This document shows positions 7,079 through 16,000 of a DNA stretch of 64,000 nucleotides, one piece after another. Origin of the DNA: an uncultured Muribaculaceae bacterium (GTDB lineage: Bacteria; Bacteroidota; Bacteroidia; Bacteroidales; Muribaculaceae); the NCBI GenBank assembly GCA_904502025.1, contig CAJGDJ010000006.1:1-64000 (forward strand), read 5' to 3'. The notes beneath the pieces were generated by a model. The model searched no databases. It worked only from the letters and a program-made list of their open reading frames with translations, and was not told the origin of the DNA. How positions within the stretch are numbered: position 1 is the stretch's first letter; each line of letters opens with the position of its first letter. The translations under genes and the position numbers were made by a program.

Positions 7079-9121
7079 ATGAGAGAATGCGACACTAAAA
7101 TTCCATTTTCTATTACCCCTCTATTACCGATATTAGTTGGCATCATACTTGGGGTTGTTATAGGATTCAATCTCGAATTTTGGTGGATTGTATTTGCTAT
7201 TGTCGGCATAGTACTTACCTATTTTTCGAAACAAAAAACAACTACTCTCATTTTTATTTCAGTTGTATTGGGTTGGGTCAATGTATCATTTCAATCTCCT
7301 AATTTAATTGATGATTCACATCTTAATAAGACTATGACATTTAGTGGAGTAGCATCTTCAATTAAAACCTCTGATGAAATTAGAAGCATTATCCTCGACA
7401 TCGACACCTATATTGAATCCAATTCAATAAATACAATTTCTCCAATAAAAAGCGTAGTATATATCCCATCCCTTAATCCAATAATTGAACATGGCGACCG
7501 AGTAACTTTTATTGGGACTCTGTCAAAAATAAACGATAATCGCGACCTTCCCGATGAATTTAATATTGCAAAATATTATTCCCATAAAGGAATATATACA
7601 TCATCGTTTGTTCAACCCGAAAAAATTCACGTATGTACATCAACTAAAAGTATATATTATAAAATTCAAAACTTCAAGGATAATATTACTCATCTCATTG
7701 CTTCTCTTCCTATTTCTTCCGGTTGTATCGAATTTCTAAATACAACAATAACAGGCGACACTTCAATGTTGACCGATGAGCAACGATTAAAATATTCAAC
7801 GTCGGGATTAGCTCATATTTTAGCATTAAGTGGTCTTCATATCGGCATCATATCATTATTTATTCTATTAATTTTGTTCCCTATTGATATTTTTGGGTGG
7901 CGAAAAACTCGATATATCATAACAATCCTATTACTTTGGTTATATGCTATTATCACCGGATTATCCCCATCGGTTACTCGCTCTGTCATAATGGCTACAA
8001 CTTTTCTTATAGCACAAATAATTCAACGACACCACAGCCCATATAATTCATTATGCCTTGCCGCAATAATTATTTTGATTTTCGACCCCTACTCTATATT
8101 TGACATCGGGTTTCAGCTGTCATTTATTGCAGTAGTAACAATTCTTATTTTTGCAGATAAAATCAATCCTATTGCTCGCAAAAACAAAATATTATATTCA
8201 ATATGCTCTATCTGTTGCATATCTATTGCCGCTATGATTGGCACCGGTATAGTTTCGGCATATTACTTTCACAGCCTTCCATTATATTTCCTATTCGCAA
8301 ATATTATAAGTTCATATATACTGCCACTAATTATTATTGGTGGAGTTATAGCCATTATTTCGACATTATTTGGCATTGAACCGAATCTGTTATGTTATAT
8401 AATAGATTTCTTATACAGCATAATTAATAATATTACCGATGTTATAACATCATTACCAGGGGCTGGTATTGGTAACATTTATTTTAGTTCATGGATATTT
8501 ATTCCTTATTTTATATCTATAATCTGTTTAGGATTAGCACTATATTTCAAAAAACGTTTTTGGTATTATAACACAGGAATTTTTATTTTCATTACAATAA
8601 CTTTATGCTTCTTATGCAAGCCCAAACATTGCAAAACTGAATACTTTATTCCTCGCGACACATATTACACTAATTTAATTATTCGCGATTCAACAACTTT
8701 ATACCTTATAAGCACCGCTCGTGGAGGGTATTTTGAACAGTCATACAATAATTGTCTAACAAAATATAACGATTATATGGGCAAGAGAGGTGTTGATTCT
8801 TTTATTATTATTCCTCAACAATTCAATAGCAATTGTATTCATCGCAATTACTCATCAATCATTATCGGGACTGATGAGTTTGCTATAATCAATAACAACA
8901 AACTTGACTACATAAAACGTCAACCTAAATACGCTTTGGTATGTAATGGTTTTAAGGGAAATATACTTGACGTATCCAATATCGTAAATCCCGATACAAT
9001 AATCTTATCTAATGATTTACATAAAAAACGTCATCTGAGATATATTGACTCATGTGTAAAACATAATATACCACACATATCTCTTCGTGAAAAAGGATTT
9101 CACAAAGTTGTTCAAAATTAA
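7079..9121 (+). CDS. comEC: ComEC/Rec2 family DNA uptake channel protein
   Basis: Predicted inner-membrane channel for single-stranded DNA during natural transformation (680 residues). The N-terminal membrane segments and OB-like region (DUF4131 type, about 20-170) are followed by the competence domain beginning with STSGLAHILALSGLHIGI near residue 240. This domain has roughly eight further membrane helices, including the GLSPSVTRS motif. The C-terminal 170 residues correspond in position to the metallo-beta-lactamase-like domain but show no HxHxDH metal site, so that domain looks degenerate. Many Bacteroidota homologues have this length. It is the last gene of the META-aroE-YeiH-comEC run and converges on folK. 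No other competence genes are in the window. Confidence 0.88.
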   Translation: MRECDTKIPFSITPLLPILVGIILGVVIGFNLEFWWIVFAIVGIVLTYFSKQKTTTLIFISVVLGWVNVSFQSPNLIDDSHLNKTMTFSGVASSIKTSDEIRSIILDIDTYIESNSINTISPIKSVVYIPSLNPIIEHGDRVTFIGTLSKINDNRDLPDEFNIAKYYSHKGIYTSSFVQPEKIHVCTSTKSIYYKIQNFKDNITHLIASLPISSGCIEFLNTTITGDTSMLTDEQRLKYSTSGLAHILALSGLHIGIISLFILLILFPIDIFGWRKTRYIITILLLWLYAIITGLSPSVTRSVIMATTFLIAQIIQRHHSPYNSLCLAAIIILIFDPYSIFDIGFQLSFIAVVTILIFADKINPIARKNKILYSICSICCISIAAMIGTGIVSAYYFHSLPLYFLFANIISSYILPLIIIGGVIAIISTLFGIEPNLLCYIIDFLYSIINNITDVITSLPGAGIGNIYFSSWIFIPYFISIICLGLALYFKKRFWYYNTGIFIFITITLCFLCKPKHCKTEYFIPRDTYYTNLIIRDSTTLYLISTARGGYFEQSYNNCLTKYNDYMGKRGVDSFIIIPQQFNSNCIHRNYSSIIIGTDEFAIINNNKLDYIKRQPKYALVCNGFKGNILDVSNIVNPDTIILSNDLHKKRHLRYIDSCVKHNIPHISLREKGFHKVVQN

Positions 9122-9138
9122 TCAACTGAAAAATACTC

Positions 9139-9510
9139 CTAACTAATTAACTCCTTATATCCTCGTATAAAAAAGGGATATGAGAAGTCTGCTTGACGAA
9201 CAATCTCATCATTCCACACTACTATATCTAAATCAATGGGCACTGAGCCTTTTAGTTTTGATTTAGGAGTGCGTCCACATTGTTTTTCCCACTCTTTAAG
9301 TGATTTCGCAACGTCTTCGATTGTATGTTCAGTTTGAATCATTGCAACAGCATTCAAGTATGGAGCATCTTTACCATTTAGAGCTTCACTTTCGTATATA
9401 TTTGACACCGTTACAGTCTCAAACTTTGATTTCAAATGAAGTATAGCCTCATTCATTTGAAAGTGTCGATCTTGACTATTACTCCCTATACTTATAATAA
9501 CACGACTCAT
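9139..9510 (-). CDS. folK: HPPK, 2-amino-4-hydroxy-6-hydroxymethyldihydropteridine diphosphokinase, short form
   Basis: Transfers pyrophosphate from ATP to 6-hydroxymethyl-dihydropterin in folate synthesis. ATG 9510 (MSRVIISIGSN) is preferred to the upstream ATG at 9522, which lies inside the tex stop region. This start leaves 4 bases after tex and gives 123 residues, shorter than the roughly 160 of E. coli FolK. The N-terminal SIGSN, the acidic PIDLDIVVWND motif (metal and ATP binding) and the preceding CGR-x-PKSK-x-KG loop are present. The usual C-terminal PHP-R-x-x-x-R-x-F segment is reduced to YPFFIRGYKEL. Last gene of the acyltransferase-phosphoesterase-tex-folK operon. Confidence 0.8.
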   Translation of the reverse strand: MSRVIISIGSNSQDRHFQMNEAILHLKSKFETVTVSNIYESEALNGKDAPYLNAVAMIQTEHTIEDVAKSLKEWEKQCGRTPKSKLKGSVPIDLDIVVWNDEIVRQADFSYPFFIRGYKELIS

Positions 9511-9514
9511 AAAC

Positions 9515-11644
9515 TTAAACATTTTTCATAGTTAAGGAGATGCGTTTACGCGATAAATCTACATCAAGCACTTTTACTTTCACATGTTGATGTATTGATA
9601 CGACCTCTGATGGCGAAGAAATATAGTGCTCACACAATTGTGATATATGCACCAACCCACTTTCTTTAAGTCCAATATCAACAAAAACGCCAAAATCAGT
9701 GAGATTATTTACTATACCATTCAACACCATTCCCGGTTTAACATCTTCAATTGTTTTTATTGAGTCATCAAAAGCCATAACCTTAATAGAAGACCGAGGG
9801 TCACGTCCGGGCTTTTCAAGTTCCAACATTATATCGTTCAACGTTGGCAATCCGACTCTATCATCTACATATTTCGACAAGTCAATACTTTTCTGAAGTT
9901 TTTTATCAGCGATTAATTGAGGAATCGTACATTTCAAATCAGTAGCCATTTGCGATATTAAATAATAACTTTCGGGGTGAACAGCTGTATTGTCCAATTC
10001 ACATTCGGCTCCGGGTATTCTCAAAAAACCAGCACACAATTGAAATGATTTAGCACCCATACGTGGCACATTCATTAATTCTTGTCGAGACTTGAAATCG
10101 CCGTACTCTTTACGATATTTCACTATATTAGATGCCAATAACGGCCCAACACCCGAAACATACGATAACAATTGAATTGATGCGGTATTAAGATTTACAC
10201 CTACAGAGTTCACACAACTTTCAACTGTATAATCGAGTGCATCTTTTAGTTTGGTTTGATCTACATCGTGCTGATATTGCCCTACTCCTATCGATTTTGG
10301 GTCAATCTTAACTAATTCAGACAATGGGTCAATTAATCTACGACCAATCGAAACAGCTCCTCTTACTGTTACGTCTTTATCGGGAAACTCTTCTCGGGCA
10401 ACTTTTGATGCCGAATAGATTGATGCACCACTTTCATTTACAACAAAGACTTGCACTTTGTGAGGAAAATGAATATTTTGCAAAAAACGTTCAGTTTCGC
10501 GACTTGCAGTACCGTTTCCTACTGCTATTGCATCAATTTTATATGCTTCAACTAAATAACTTATCTTTCTCGCTGCTCCCTTTATATCGCACTTTGGTTG
10601 GCATGGATATATAACATCATTATGTAGCAAATTCCCTTGCTCATCTAGACACACAACTTTACAACCTGTTCGATAGCCAGGATCAATACCCAAAACCCTC
10701 TTTCGCCCTAATGGAGGAGACAATAATAACTGTCGTAAATTTTCAGCAAATGTTTCAATTGCTTTATCATCTGCTTTAATTTTTGCAATCGCATAGATTT
10801 CATTTTCAATTGAAGGACGCAACAATCGTTTGTAACCATCTTTAATAGCAATCTCAACTAATTGTGCTGATTGAACAGTTGCCGTCTTCTTCACAAATAC
10901 ACGTTTTAATCGCTCCAAAACTTCGTCATCATTAACTGACAATGCAACCTTTAATACTCCTTCTTCTTCGCCTCGTTTTATTGCCAGATAGCGATGTGAT
11001 GAACATTTATTTAATGGCTGAGAATATTCCTTATAGTTATAATAATTCTCAGCAACTGATTCTTTACCTTTTACTATATGAGAAGAAATAACAGCCGAGC
11101 GATTATATATTATTCTAACTATTTGGCGTGCTATCTCACTTTCACTAACCCATTCGGCAATAATATCCAAAGCTCCAGATATTGCATCATCAATTGACGC
11201 CACTTCTTCTACAACATAGCGTTGTGCTCGCATCTCAATATCAGAATATGATTGCGACATTATATATTTTGCCAGTGGCTCCAATCCACGCTCTCGAGCA
11301 ATAGATGCTTTTGTGCGTCTTTTAGGCTTAAATGGTAAAAACAAATCCTCTAAAATAGAAGCATCAAACGTTTCTTCTATTTTAGATTTTAATTCAGGAG
11401 TTAATGCGTTAGAGGCTTTTATTGTATCAAGAATATATTCTTTGCGTTTTACCAATTCTTTTAATTCATTATGACGTAATTGAATATCTCGAATTGCAAC
11501 TTCGTCGAGAGAGCCAGTTACTTCTTTTCTGTAACGACTAATAAATGGAATCGTAGCTCCCTCCTCTAATAATTTAATAGTAGAACCTACCGACTTGATT
11601 GAGACATTTAGCTCTTTTGATATTATAGATTCAAAGCTGACCAT
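9515..11644 (-). CDS. tex: Tex family RNA-binding transcription accessory protein
   Basis: Cytoplasmic nucleic-acid-binding protein of 709 residues. Domains in order: Tex N-terminal helical region (about 1-190) with the FISRYRKEVTG motif, YqgF/RNase H-like domain starting at GIDPGYRTGCK near residue 318, helix-hairpin-helix region (about 480-560; LNTASIQLLSYVSGVGP), and a C-terminal S1 RNA-binding domain (about 638-705; GMVLNGIVNNLTDFGVFVDIG). It starts 6 bases after the phosphoesterase gene and is followed by folK. Tex is widely conserved and implicated in transcription and RNA handling; the exact role is unsettled. Confidence 0.95.
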   Translation of the reverse strand: MVSFESIISKELNVSIKSVGSTIKLLEEGATIPFISRYRKEVTGSLDEVAIRDIQLRHNELKELVKRKEYILDTIKASNALTPELKSKIEETFDASILEDLFLPFKPKRRTKASIARERGLEPLAKYIMSQSYSDIEMRAQRYVVEEVASIDDAISGALDIIAEWVSESEIARQIVRIIYNRSAVISSHIVKGKESVAENYYNYKEYSQPLNKCSSHRYLAIKRGEEEGVLKVALSVNDDEVLERLKRVFVKKTATVQSAQLVEIAIKDGYKRLLRPSIENEIYAIAKIKADDKAIETFAENLRQLLLSPPLGRKRVLGIDPGYRTGCKVVCLDEQGNLLHNDVIYPCQPKCDIKGAARKISYLVEAYKIDAIAVGNGTASRETERFLQNIHFPHKVQVFVVNESGASIYSASKVAREEFPDKDVTVRGAVSIGRRLIDPLSELVKIDPKSIGVGQYQHDVDQTKLKDALDYTVESCVNSVGVNLNTASIQLLSYVSGVGPLLASNIVKYRKEYGDFKSRQELMNVPRMGAKSFQLCAGFLRIPGAECELDNTAVHPESYYLISQMATDLKCTIPQLIADKKLQKSIDLSKYVDDRVGLPTLNDIMLELEKPGRDPRSSIKVMAFDDSIKTIEDVKPGMVLNGIVNNLTDFGVFVDIGLKESGLVHISQLCEHYISSPSEVVSIHQHVKVKVLDVDLSRKRISLTMKNV

Positions 11645-11650
11645 AAAATT

Positions 11651-12835
11651 TTATTTATTAGCTCTCAACGTGAGAATCGTAATCTCAGGTGTTGCACCTA
11701 TACGCATAGGCATAGCAACCGTACCAACCCCGGTATTTACATACAACTTTTGTTGTAAACTATCAATATATAGTCCACCCCAATGTTTATATCGGAACAC
11801 CGCCGGAGAAATGCCGAATAATTCCATCTGCATTGCATGAGTGTGTCCCGACAGCGTCAATGCAATATTTATTTCTTTATCATCTTTAATTTGTTGGTCC
11901 CAATGAGCAGGATTATGCGAAAGTAATATCTTAGTAATAGACCTATCTATCAACGAATCTGCCTTTTCCAACGAGCCATAATTCTTAAATGGAGGATCTC
12001 CTAAATTTTCAACACCTATCACTGCAATTGAATCTTTATCACGAAATATTGTAATATATTCATTTAACAACAATCGCCAGTTCATTTGCTTTTGCAAATC
12101 ATACATCAGTTGCATATTAGCTTGTTTTGCTGAATCCGACTCCCAATCACTATAATCGCCATAATCGTGGTTCCCTAATACAGAGAATACTCCATCTTTC
12201 GTCTTGATTCTTGACAATGTTTTTACAAATGGTAGCAATTCGGCAGAGTTCCGATTCACAATATCACCGGTAAACACTACCGCATCAACATTTAGCAAAT
12301 TTAATCTCTCAACTAATTTTGCTACAAAAGTTGTATCCTTATTATATGATCCAACATGTAAATCTGATATTTGAGCAATTCTATAACCATCAAAAGCTTT
12401 GGGCAATGCTATAATTTCAACATCAACATATTTTTCTTCAATATTATTTCTATTGTAAACGCCCCACCACATTGATATAAATGCGATTATAGCAACAATT
12501 ATTCCTAATCTTGAAATATATTTCCAACGTTTACGTCGGAATAGCAGAGGAATTTTGGCAATAAGGTCAATTATTATATACACATATTTGGGTAAATAAA
12601 TGCTGAAATAGGAAACTAATCCATACATTATAAAATATAATGTATCATCAGAGCCAGTGCGACGAGGCAAACTTATTATCCCAACAATGGCAATTGCAAC
12701 AATAATTGAGAACAAAGCGTAACTCTTTGCCCATATCTTATTTTTACCCTTATATTTGATTAGTTTATATAAATAATAATCTACTACTCCATTAAGTAGT
12801 AGAAATATTATCATCAACAAAATAGGCAATCTCAT
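11651..12835 (-). CDS. membrane-anchored calcineurin-like metallophosphoesterase
   Basis: A 394-residue protein with three to four N-terminal membrane helices (to about residue 120) followed by a metallophosphoesterase domain. Metal-site motifs are in order: SDLHVG near 155, GDIVN, GNHDYG, LSHNP and SGHTHAMQ. The layout resembles YkuE/YaeI-type phosphoesterases acting on lipids or nucleotides at the membrane surface. It starts one base after the acyltransferase stop, which suggests a lipid-related substrate, but the substrate cannot be read from sequence. Confidence 0.88.
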   Translation of the reverse strand: MRLPILLMIIFLLLNGVVDYYLYKLIKYKGKNKIWAKSYALFSIIVAIAIVGIISLPRRTGSDDTLYFIMYGLVSYFSIYLPKYVYIIIDLIAKIPLLFRRKRWKYISRLGIIVAIIAFISMWWGVYNRNNIEEKYVDVEIIALPKAFDGYRIAQISDLHVGSYNKDTTFVAKLVERLNLLNVDAVVFTGDIVNRNSAELLPFVKTLSRIKTKDGVFSVLGNHDYGDYSDWESDSAKQANMQLMYDLQKQMNWRLLLNEYITIFRDKDSIAVIGVENLGDPPFKNYGSLEKADSLIDRSITKILLSHNPAHWDQQIKDDKEINIALTLSGHTHAMQMELFGISPAVFRYKHWGGLYIDSLQQKLYVNTGVGTVAMPMRIGATPEITILTLRANK

Positions 12836-12836
12836 T

Positions 12837-14021
12837 TTATTGAGTTACATTGAGCTTATTTTTCAATGGATTTGCATACATTGTCAACATCATTTGTTGC
12901 AAATATTGCATATCCTCATCACTCATATCAGGAATATCGTTAATTTTGGCTAATTGTTTTTGCATGTATTCCTCAAATGCAACAACTTCCTCCTGAGAGT
13001 AATGTTGAATAAATTCTTGAGTACCCTCTAATTTATCGTAGGCAATATAATTAATCGGATATATATAATAACCTGCGTGAATCATATCGTCAATAGAATT
13101 ACATGCCACCTTTAATACTTCAGCTTTATCTGCATCAATCGAAAGTGCTTCTAAATTAGGAGTTACACATTTTCCCACTTCAAAATGCACATGACCTTTA
13201 TACTGCATTAGACCGGTTTCCATACTAAGAAGATCATCACGTTGACTTTTCTTGAAATTTGGGTCTTTTTGTTTCAACAAAAATTCACGAGCTTTTAGGT
13301 AATCATTGGGATCATACTCATACGAGATTGAAACCGGCAATAAATTTATTTGCTTTAGATTTTCAGCAATAGAACCACCACCAGCTAATCCAATCATTTT
13401 AATCAAACTCTCTTGAGTAAAATCGTTCGAATCTTTTGAACGACCTTCTCGTTGTGCAATCCACACCGATTCATGTTTTTCATTTATTGCATGGTGAATA
13501 TAGCTTGAAAGTTGTTTTGCTGCTGTCAATGCTTGAAGCATTTTTAGATTACGCTTTACAATAAAACTTTTGTTGAGCTTTACCAAATCACTAATCCATT
13601 CATAAACAAGCAAATTATCTCCAATAGCAATTTCTGTAGTCGGCAATCCATTTTGCCATAATAACATATTCAAAAACGAAGCATCAAGAACAATATCGCG
13701 ATGATTTGTTATGAATGTGTAGCATTTTGTTGTGTCAATATTTTCAATCCCACTAATTGACAGACCCGATGTTGTTTTTTGAGCAAGCATTCCCAAAAAC
13801 GGAGCTATAACCTGTTGTTGAAATTCACGTTTATTATTAATTTGTAATAGTCCTTCTACAAATTTCGGATAATCAACATCGGGCATCACATAGCGAATGG
13901 CATGTTCAAAACCCGGCTCTTTTACTAATTGTGCTATTTTATCATTGAAATCACAATCATCAATAGGAGCAATGTCCTTAAATTCTTCGGGAGTTCTATA
14001 TTGAGTATTCATTATTGACAT
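12837..14021 (-). CDS. glycerol-phosphate/lysophospholipid acyltransferase family protein
   Basis: Predicted PlsC/PlsB-superfamily acyltransferase of 394 residues. The catalytic region reads ITNHRDIVLDASFLN (104-118). The His107-Asp113 spacing is H-x5-D rather than the usual H-x4-D, so either the active site is a variant or Asp109 takes part. A second family block, WIAQREGRSKDSND, resembles the EG-x-RS substrate-binding motif of these enzymes. No membrane helix is obvious. The first ATG (14021) is kept; an in-frame ATG three codons later is equally possible. It heads a four-gene operon with a promoter element at 14038. Confidence 0.8.
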   Translation of the reverse strand: MSIMNTQYRTPEEFKDIAPIDDCDFNDKIAQLVKEPGFEHAIRYVMPDVDYPKFVEGLLQINNKREFQQQVIAPFLGMLAQKTTSGLSISGIENIDTTKCYTFITNHRDIVLDASFLNMLLWQNGLPTTEIAIGDNLLVYEWISDLVKLNKSFIVKRNLKMLQALTAAKQLSSYIHHAINEKHESVWIAQREGRSKDSNDFTQESLIKMIGLAGGGSIAENLKQINLLPVSISYEYDPNDYLKAREFLLKQKDPNFKKSQRDDLLSMETGLMQYKGHVHFEVGKCVTPNLEALSIDADKAEVLKVACNSIDDMIHAGYYIYPINYIAYDKLEGTQEFIQHYSQEEVVAFEEYMQKQLAKINDIPDMSDEDMQYLQQMMLTMYANPLKNKLNVTQ

Positions 14022-14037
14022 TATTTCAATTACAATT

Positions 14038-14045
14038 CAAAGATA
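14038..14045 (-). promoter_or_regulatory. -7 promoter element of the acyltransferase-tex-folK operon
   Basis: The minus strand reads TATCTTTG, a perfect TAnnTTTG match, 17 bases upstream of the ATG. Confidence 0.6.
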
Positions 14046-14094
14046 GCATAATTTATTTACATTTCAACTACCTCAAACTAATTCTTATATAAAT

Positions 14095-15168
14095 TTAGCT
14101 ATTAGCCGTCATATATGACCTCCATTTTTCAATCATGGAAGTCATATCACTTGGAACTTCAGATGTGAAAAACATCTCTTTGCCAGTTTCAGGGTGTACA
14201 AATCCTAACGTTCTCGCATGTAATGCTTGACGAGGACACACATCAAAGCAATTCATAACAAATTGTCGATATTTTGCACTTGTTGTACCTCTTAATATTT
14301 GGTCTCCTCCATAACGAGCATCATTCAATAATGGGTGTCCGATATATTTCATGTGCACACGAATCTGGTGTGTTCTGCCCGTTTCTAATCGGCATTTCAC
14401 TACCGACACATATCCAAAACTTTCAATAGTTTCATAATGGGTAACTGCATGTTTACCCATATCTCCGTCGGGGAATACAGCCATTTGGAGACGGTCTTTC
14501 AAACTACGACCGATATTTCCCTCTATGCGACCATTTTCGGGATTAGGAGTTCCCCATACAATTGCAACATACTCTCTTTTTGTTGTTTTGTTGAAAAATT
14601 GTTTCCCCAAATGTGTTTTGGCATTAGGAGTTTTAGCAATGACAAGTAATCCCGATGTATCTTTATCTATGCGATGTACCAATCCCATTCGTGGGTCATT
14701 AACATCATACTCCGGATTATCCTTAAAATGGTATGCCAATGCATTAACCAAAGTTCCATGGTAATTCCCATGTCCCGGGTGAACAACAAGTCCGGGTGGT
14801 TTATTTACCACTAATAGAAATTCATCTTCATAAATGATATCTAATGGAATATCCTCAGCAATAATTTCAAGTTCATATCGAGGACGATCCATCACAATCG
14901 TAACCACATCAAATGGTTTTACTCGATAATTCGATTTAACAGGATTCCCATTTACAAGAATACAACCGGCTTCAGCAGCTTGTTGTATGCGATTCCGAGA
15001 CGATTTTTCCATTCGTGCAACGAGAAACTTATCAACACGCAATAATGTTTGACCCTTTTCAGCCTCAAACCTAAAGTGCTCATACATCTCGTTACCATCA
15101 TCGCCTGATTCTTCATCAGATAACAACGACATTTCATCATCTATATCAGATAACTCTATATAGTCCAT
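14095..15168 (-). CDS. rluD: RluA/RluD family 23S rRNA pseudouridine synthase
   Basis: A 357-residue RNA pseudouridine synthase. An acidic N-terminal leader (about 1-30) precedes an S4 RNA-binding domain (about 40-95; LLRVDKFLVARM). The catalytic domain contains the HRIDKDTSGLL motif at 165-175, with Asp168 as the expected nucleophile. VNKPPGLVVHPG and ETGRTHQIRVH are also typical. RluD modifies helix 69 of 23S rRNA, but RluA-family target assignment by sequence alone is tentative. It starts 11 bases after the PASTA gene; the pair is transcribed together. Confidence 0.9.
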   Translation of the reverse strand: MDYIELSDIDDEMSLLSDEESGDDGNEMYEHFRFEAEKGQTLLRVDKFLVARMEKSSRNRIQQAAEAGCILVNGNPVKSNYRVKPFDVVTIVMDRPRYELEIIAEDIPLDIIYEDEFLLVVNKPPGLVVHPGHGNYHGTLVNALAYHFKDNPEYDVNDPRMGLVHRIDKDTSGLLVIAKTPNAKTHLGKQFFNKTTKREYVAIVWGTPNPENGRIEGNIGRSLKDRLQMAVFPDGDMGKHAVTHYETIESFGYVSVVKCRLETGRTHQIRVHMKYIGHPLLNDARYGGDQILRGTTSAKYRQFVMNCFDVCPRQALHARTLGFVHPETGKEMFFTSEVPSDMTSMIEKWRSYMTANS

Positions 15169-15179
15169 TGCAAAAAAAC

Positions 15180-15836
15180 TTAATTAATGATATCTGAAAC
15201 AAACTCCTCTTGTAATATAGAGTCTTTTAATATAATGTTTGCCATATCTACCGACATTGTATCTACATACATTTTCTCAGAGGGCGTATATGTTACTGTC
15301 AACACAATTTCAGCTGTAACTGGCAACTTTGTCCCAACTAAAACTTGCTTCCCATTACTTTTCACTTCTATTACTTCATCGTCATTTTCCCCAATGATTT
15401 CATTTATCTTTATTCGAGAAAAACCTAATGCTACTAACATATTTTGTGCCTGCATAGACGACACATGCAATAAATTTTCATTAATTTCAACAACTTCGGG
15501 GTGTGTTGAATTAATCTTAAGATATACAGTACGACCAAACTTTACTACTTCATCAGCCCTTGGAGATTGTGCCAAAACTTGACCATACTTTGCTTGCTTA
15601 TCATATATCGAATCAATCTCAACATCAAAATCTTTTGCATCAAGAATATCTTGTGCATTCATATAATTCAGCCCTACAACATTAGGTACAACCTCTACTT
15701 TTCCATGGTTAGTCCAAAAATCCATAAATAGCATAGACAACCAACACAACACCACTGCTACAATTACTACTAACAGACAATGTATCCACACTTGATATTT
15801 ATCATATAATACTCTAAAAGAGGAATTTCTACTCAT
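15180..15836 (-). CDS. membrane-anchored PASTA-domain protein
   Basis: A 218-residue protein with one N-terminal transmembrane helix (about 15-38) and an extracytoplasmic part made of about three PASTA domains (first around VEVVPNVVGLNYMNAQDIL, second around VVEINENLLHVSSMQAQNML). PASTA modules bind uncrosslinked peptidoglycan or muropeptides in other proteins. Here they are not fused to a kinase or penicillin-binding protein. PASTA-RluD adjacency is a common Bacteroidales arrangement. The function is unknown but a cell-wall role is likely. Confidence 0.85.
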   Translation of the reverse strand: MSRNSSFRVLYDKYQVWIHCLLVVIVAVVLCWLSMLFMDFWTNHGKVEVVPNVVGLNYMNAQDILDAKDFDVEIDSIYDKQAKYGQVLAQSPRADEVVKFGRTVYLKINSTHPEVVEINENLLHVSSMQAQNMLVALGFSRIKINEIIGENDDEVIEVKSNGKQVLVGTKLPVTAEIVLTVTYTPSEKMYVDTMSVDMANIILKDSILQEEFVSDIIN

Positions 15837-15882
15837 TTTCGCAGAATTAAGTTAACACATAGACTTATACTAAATTATTATG

Positions 15883-15890
15883 CAAACTTA
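15883..15890 (-). promoter_or_regulatory. -7 promoter element of the PASTA-rluD operon
   Basis: The minus strand reads TAAGTTTGC, matching TAnnTTTG, 46 bases upstream of the PASTA start codon and just downstream of the preceding terminator. Confidence 0.55.
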
Positions 15891-15934
15891 CATAAAATTC
15901 TGCGATTATACCACTTTTGCACCTATTTTTATCT

Positions 15935-15976
15935 ACAAAAACAAACGCTACACTTGAATAGTCAAGCATAGCGTTT
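15935..15976 (-). terminator. intrinsic terminator after the GHL10 gene
   Basis: On the minus strand AAACGCTA (15976-15969) pairs with TAGCGTTT (15950-15943), with an inner CTTGA/TCAAG pairing, followed by GTTTTTG. It ends the GDSL-GHL10 operon before the PASTA promoter. Confidence 0.75.
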
Positions 15977-16000
15977 TAATAATTTATAAATAATCGAATC

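Noticed and set aside
6673..7209. A 178-codon minus-strand open frame
   Set aside because: It lies opposite the YeiH-type and comEC genes, has no recognisable domain, and is a shadow of AT-rich coding sequence.
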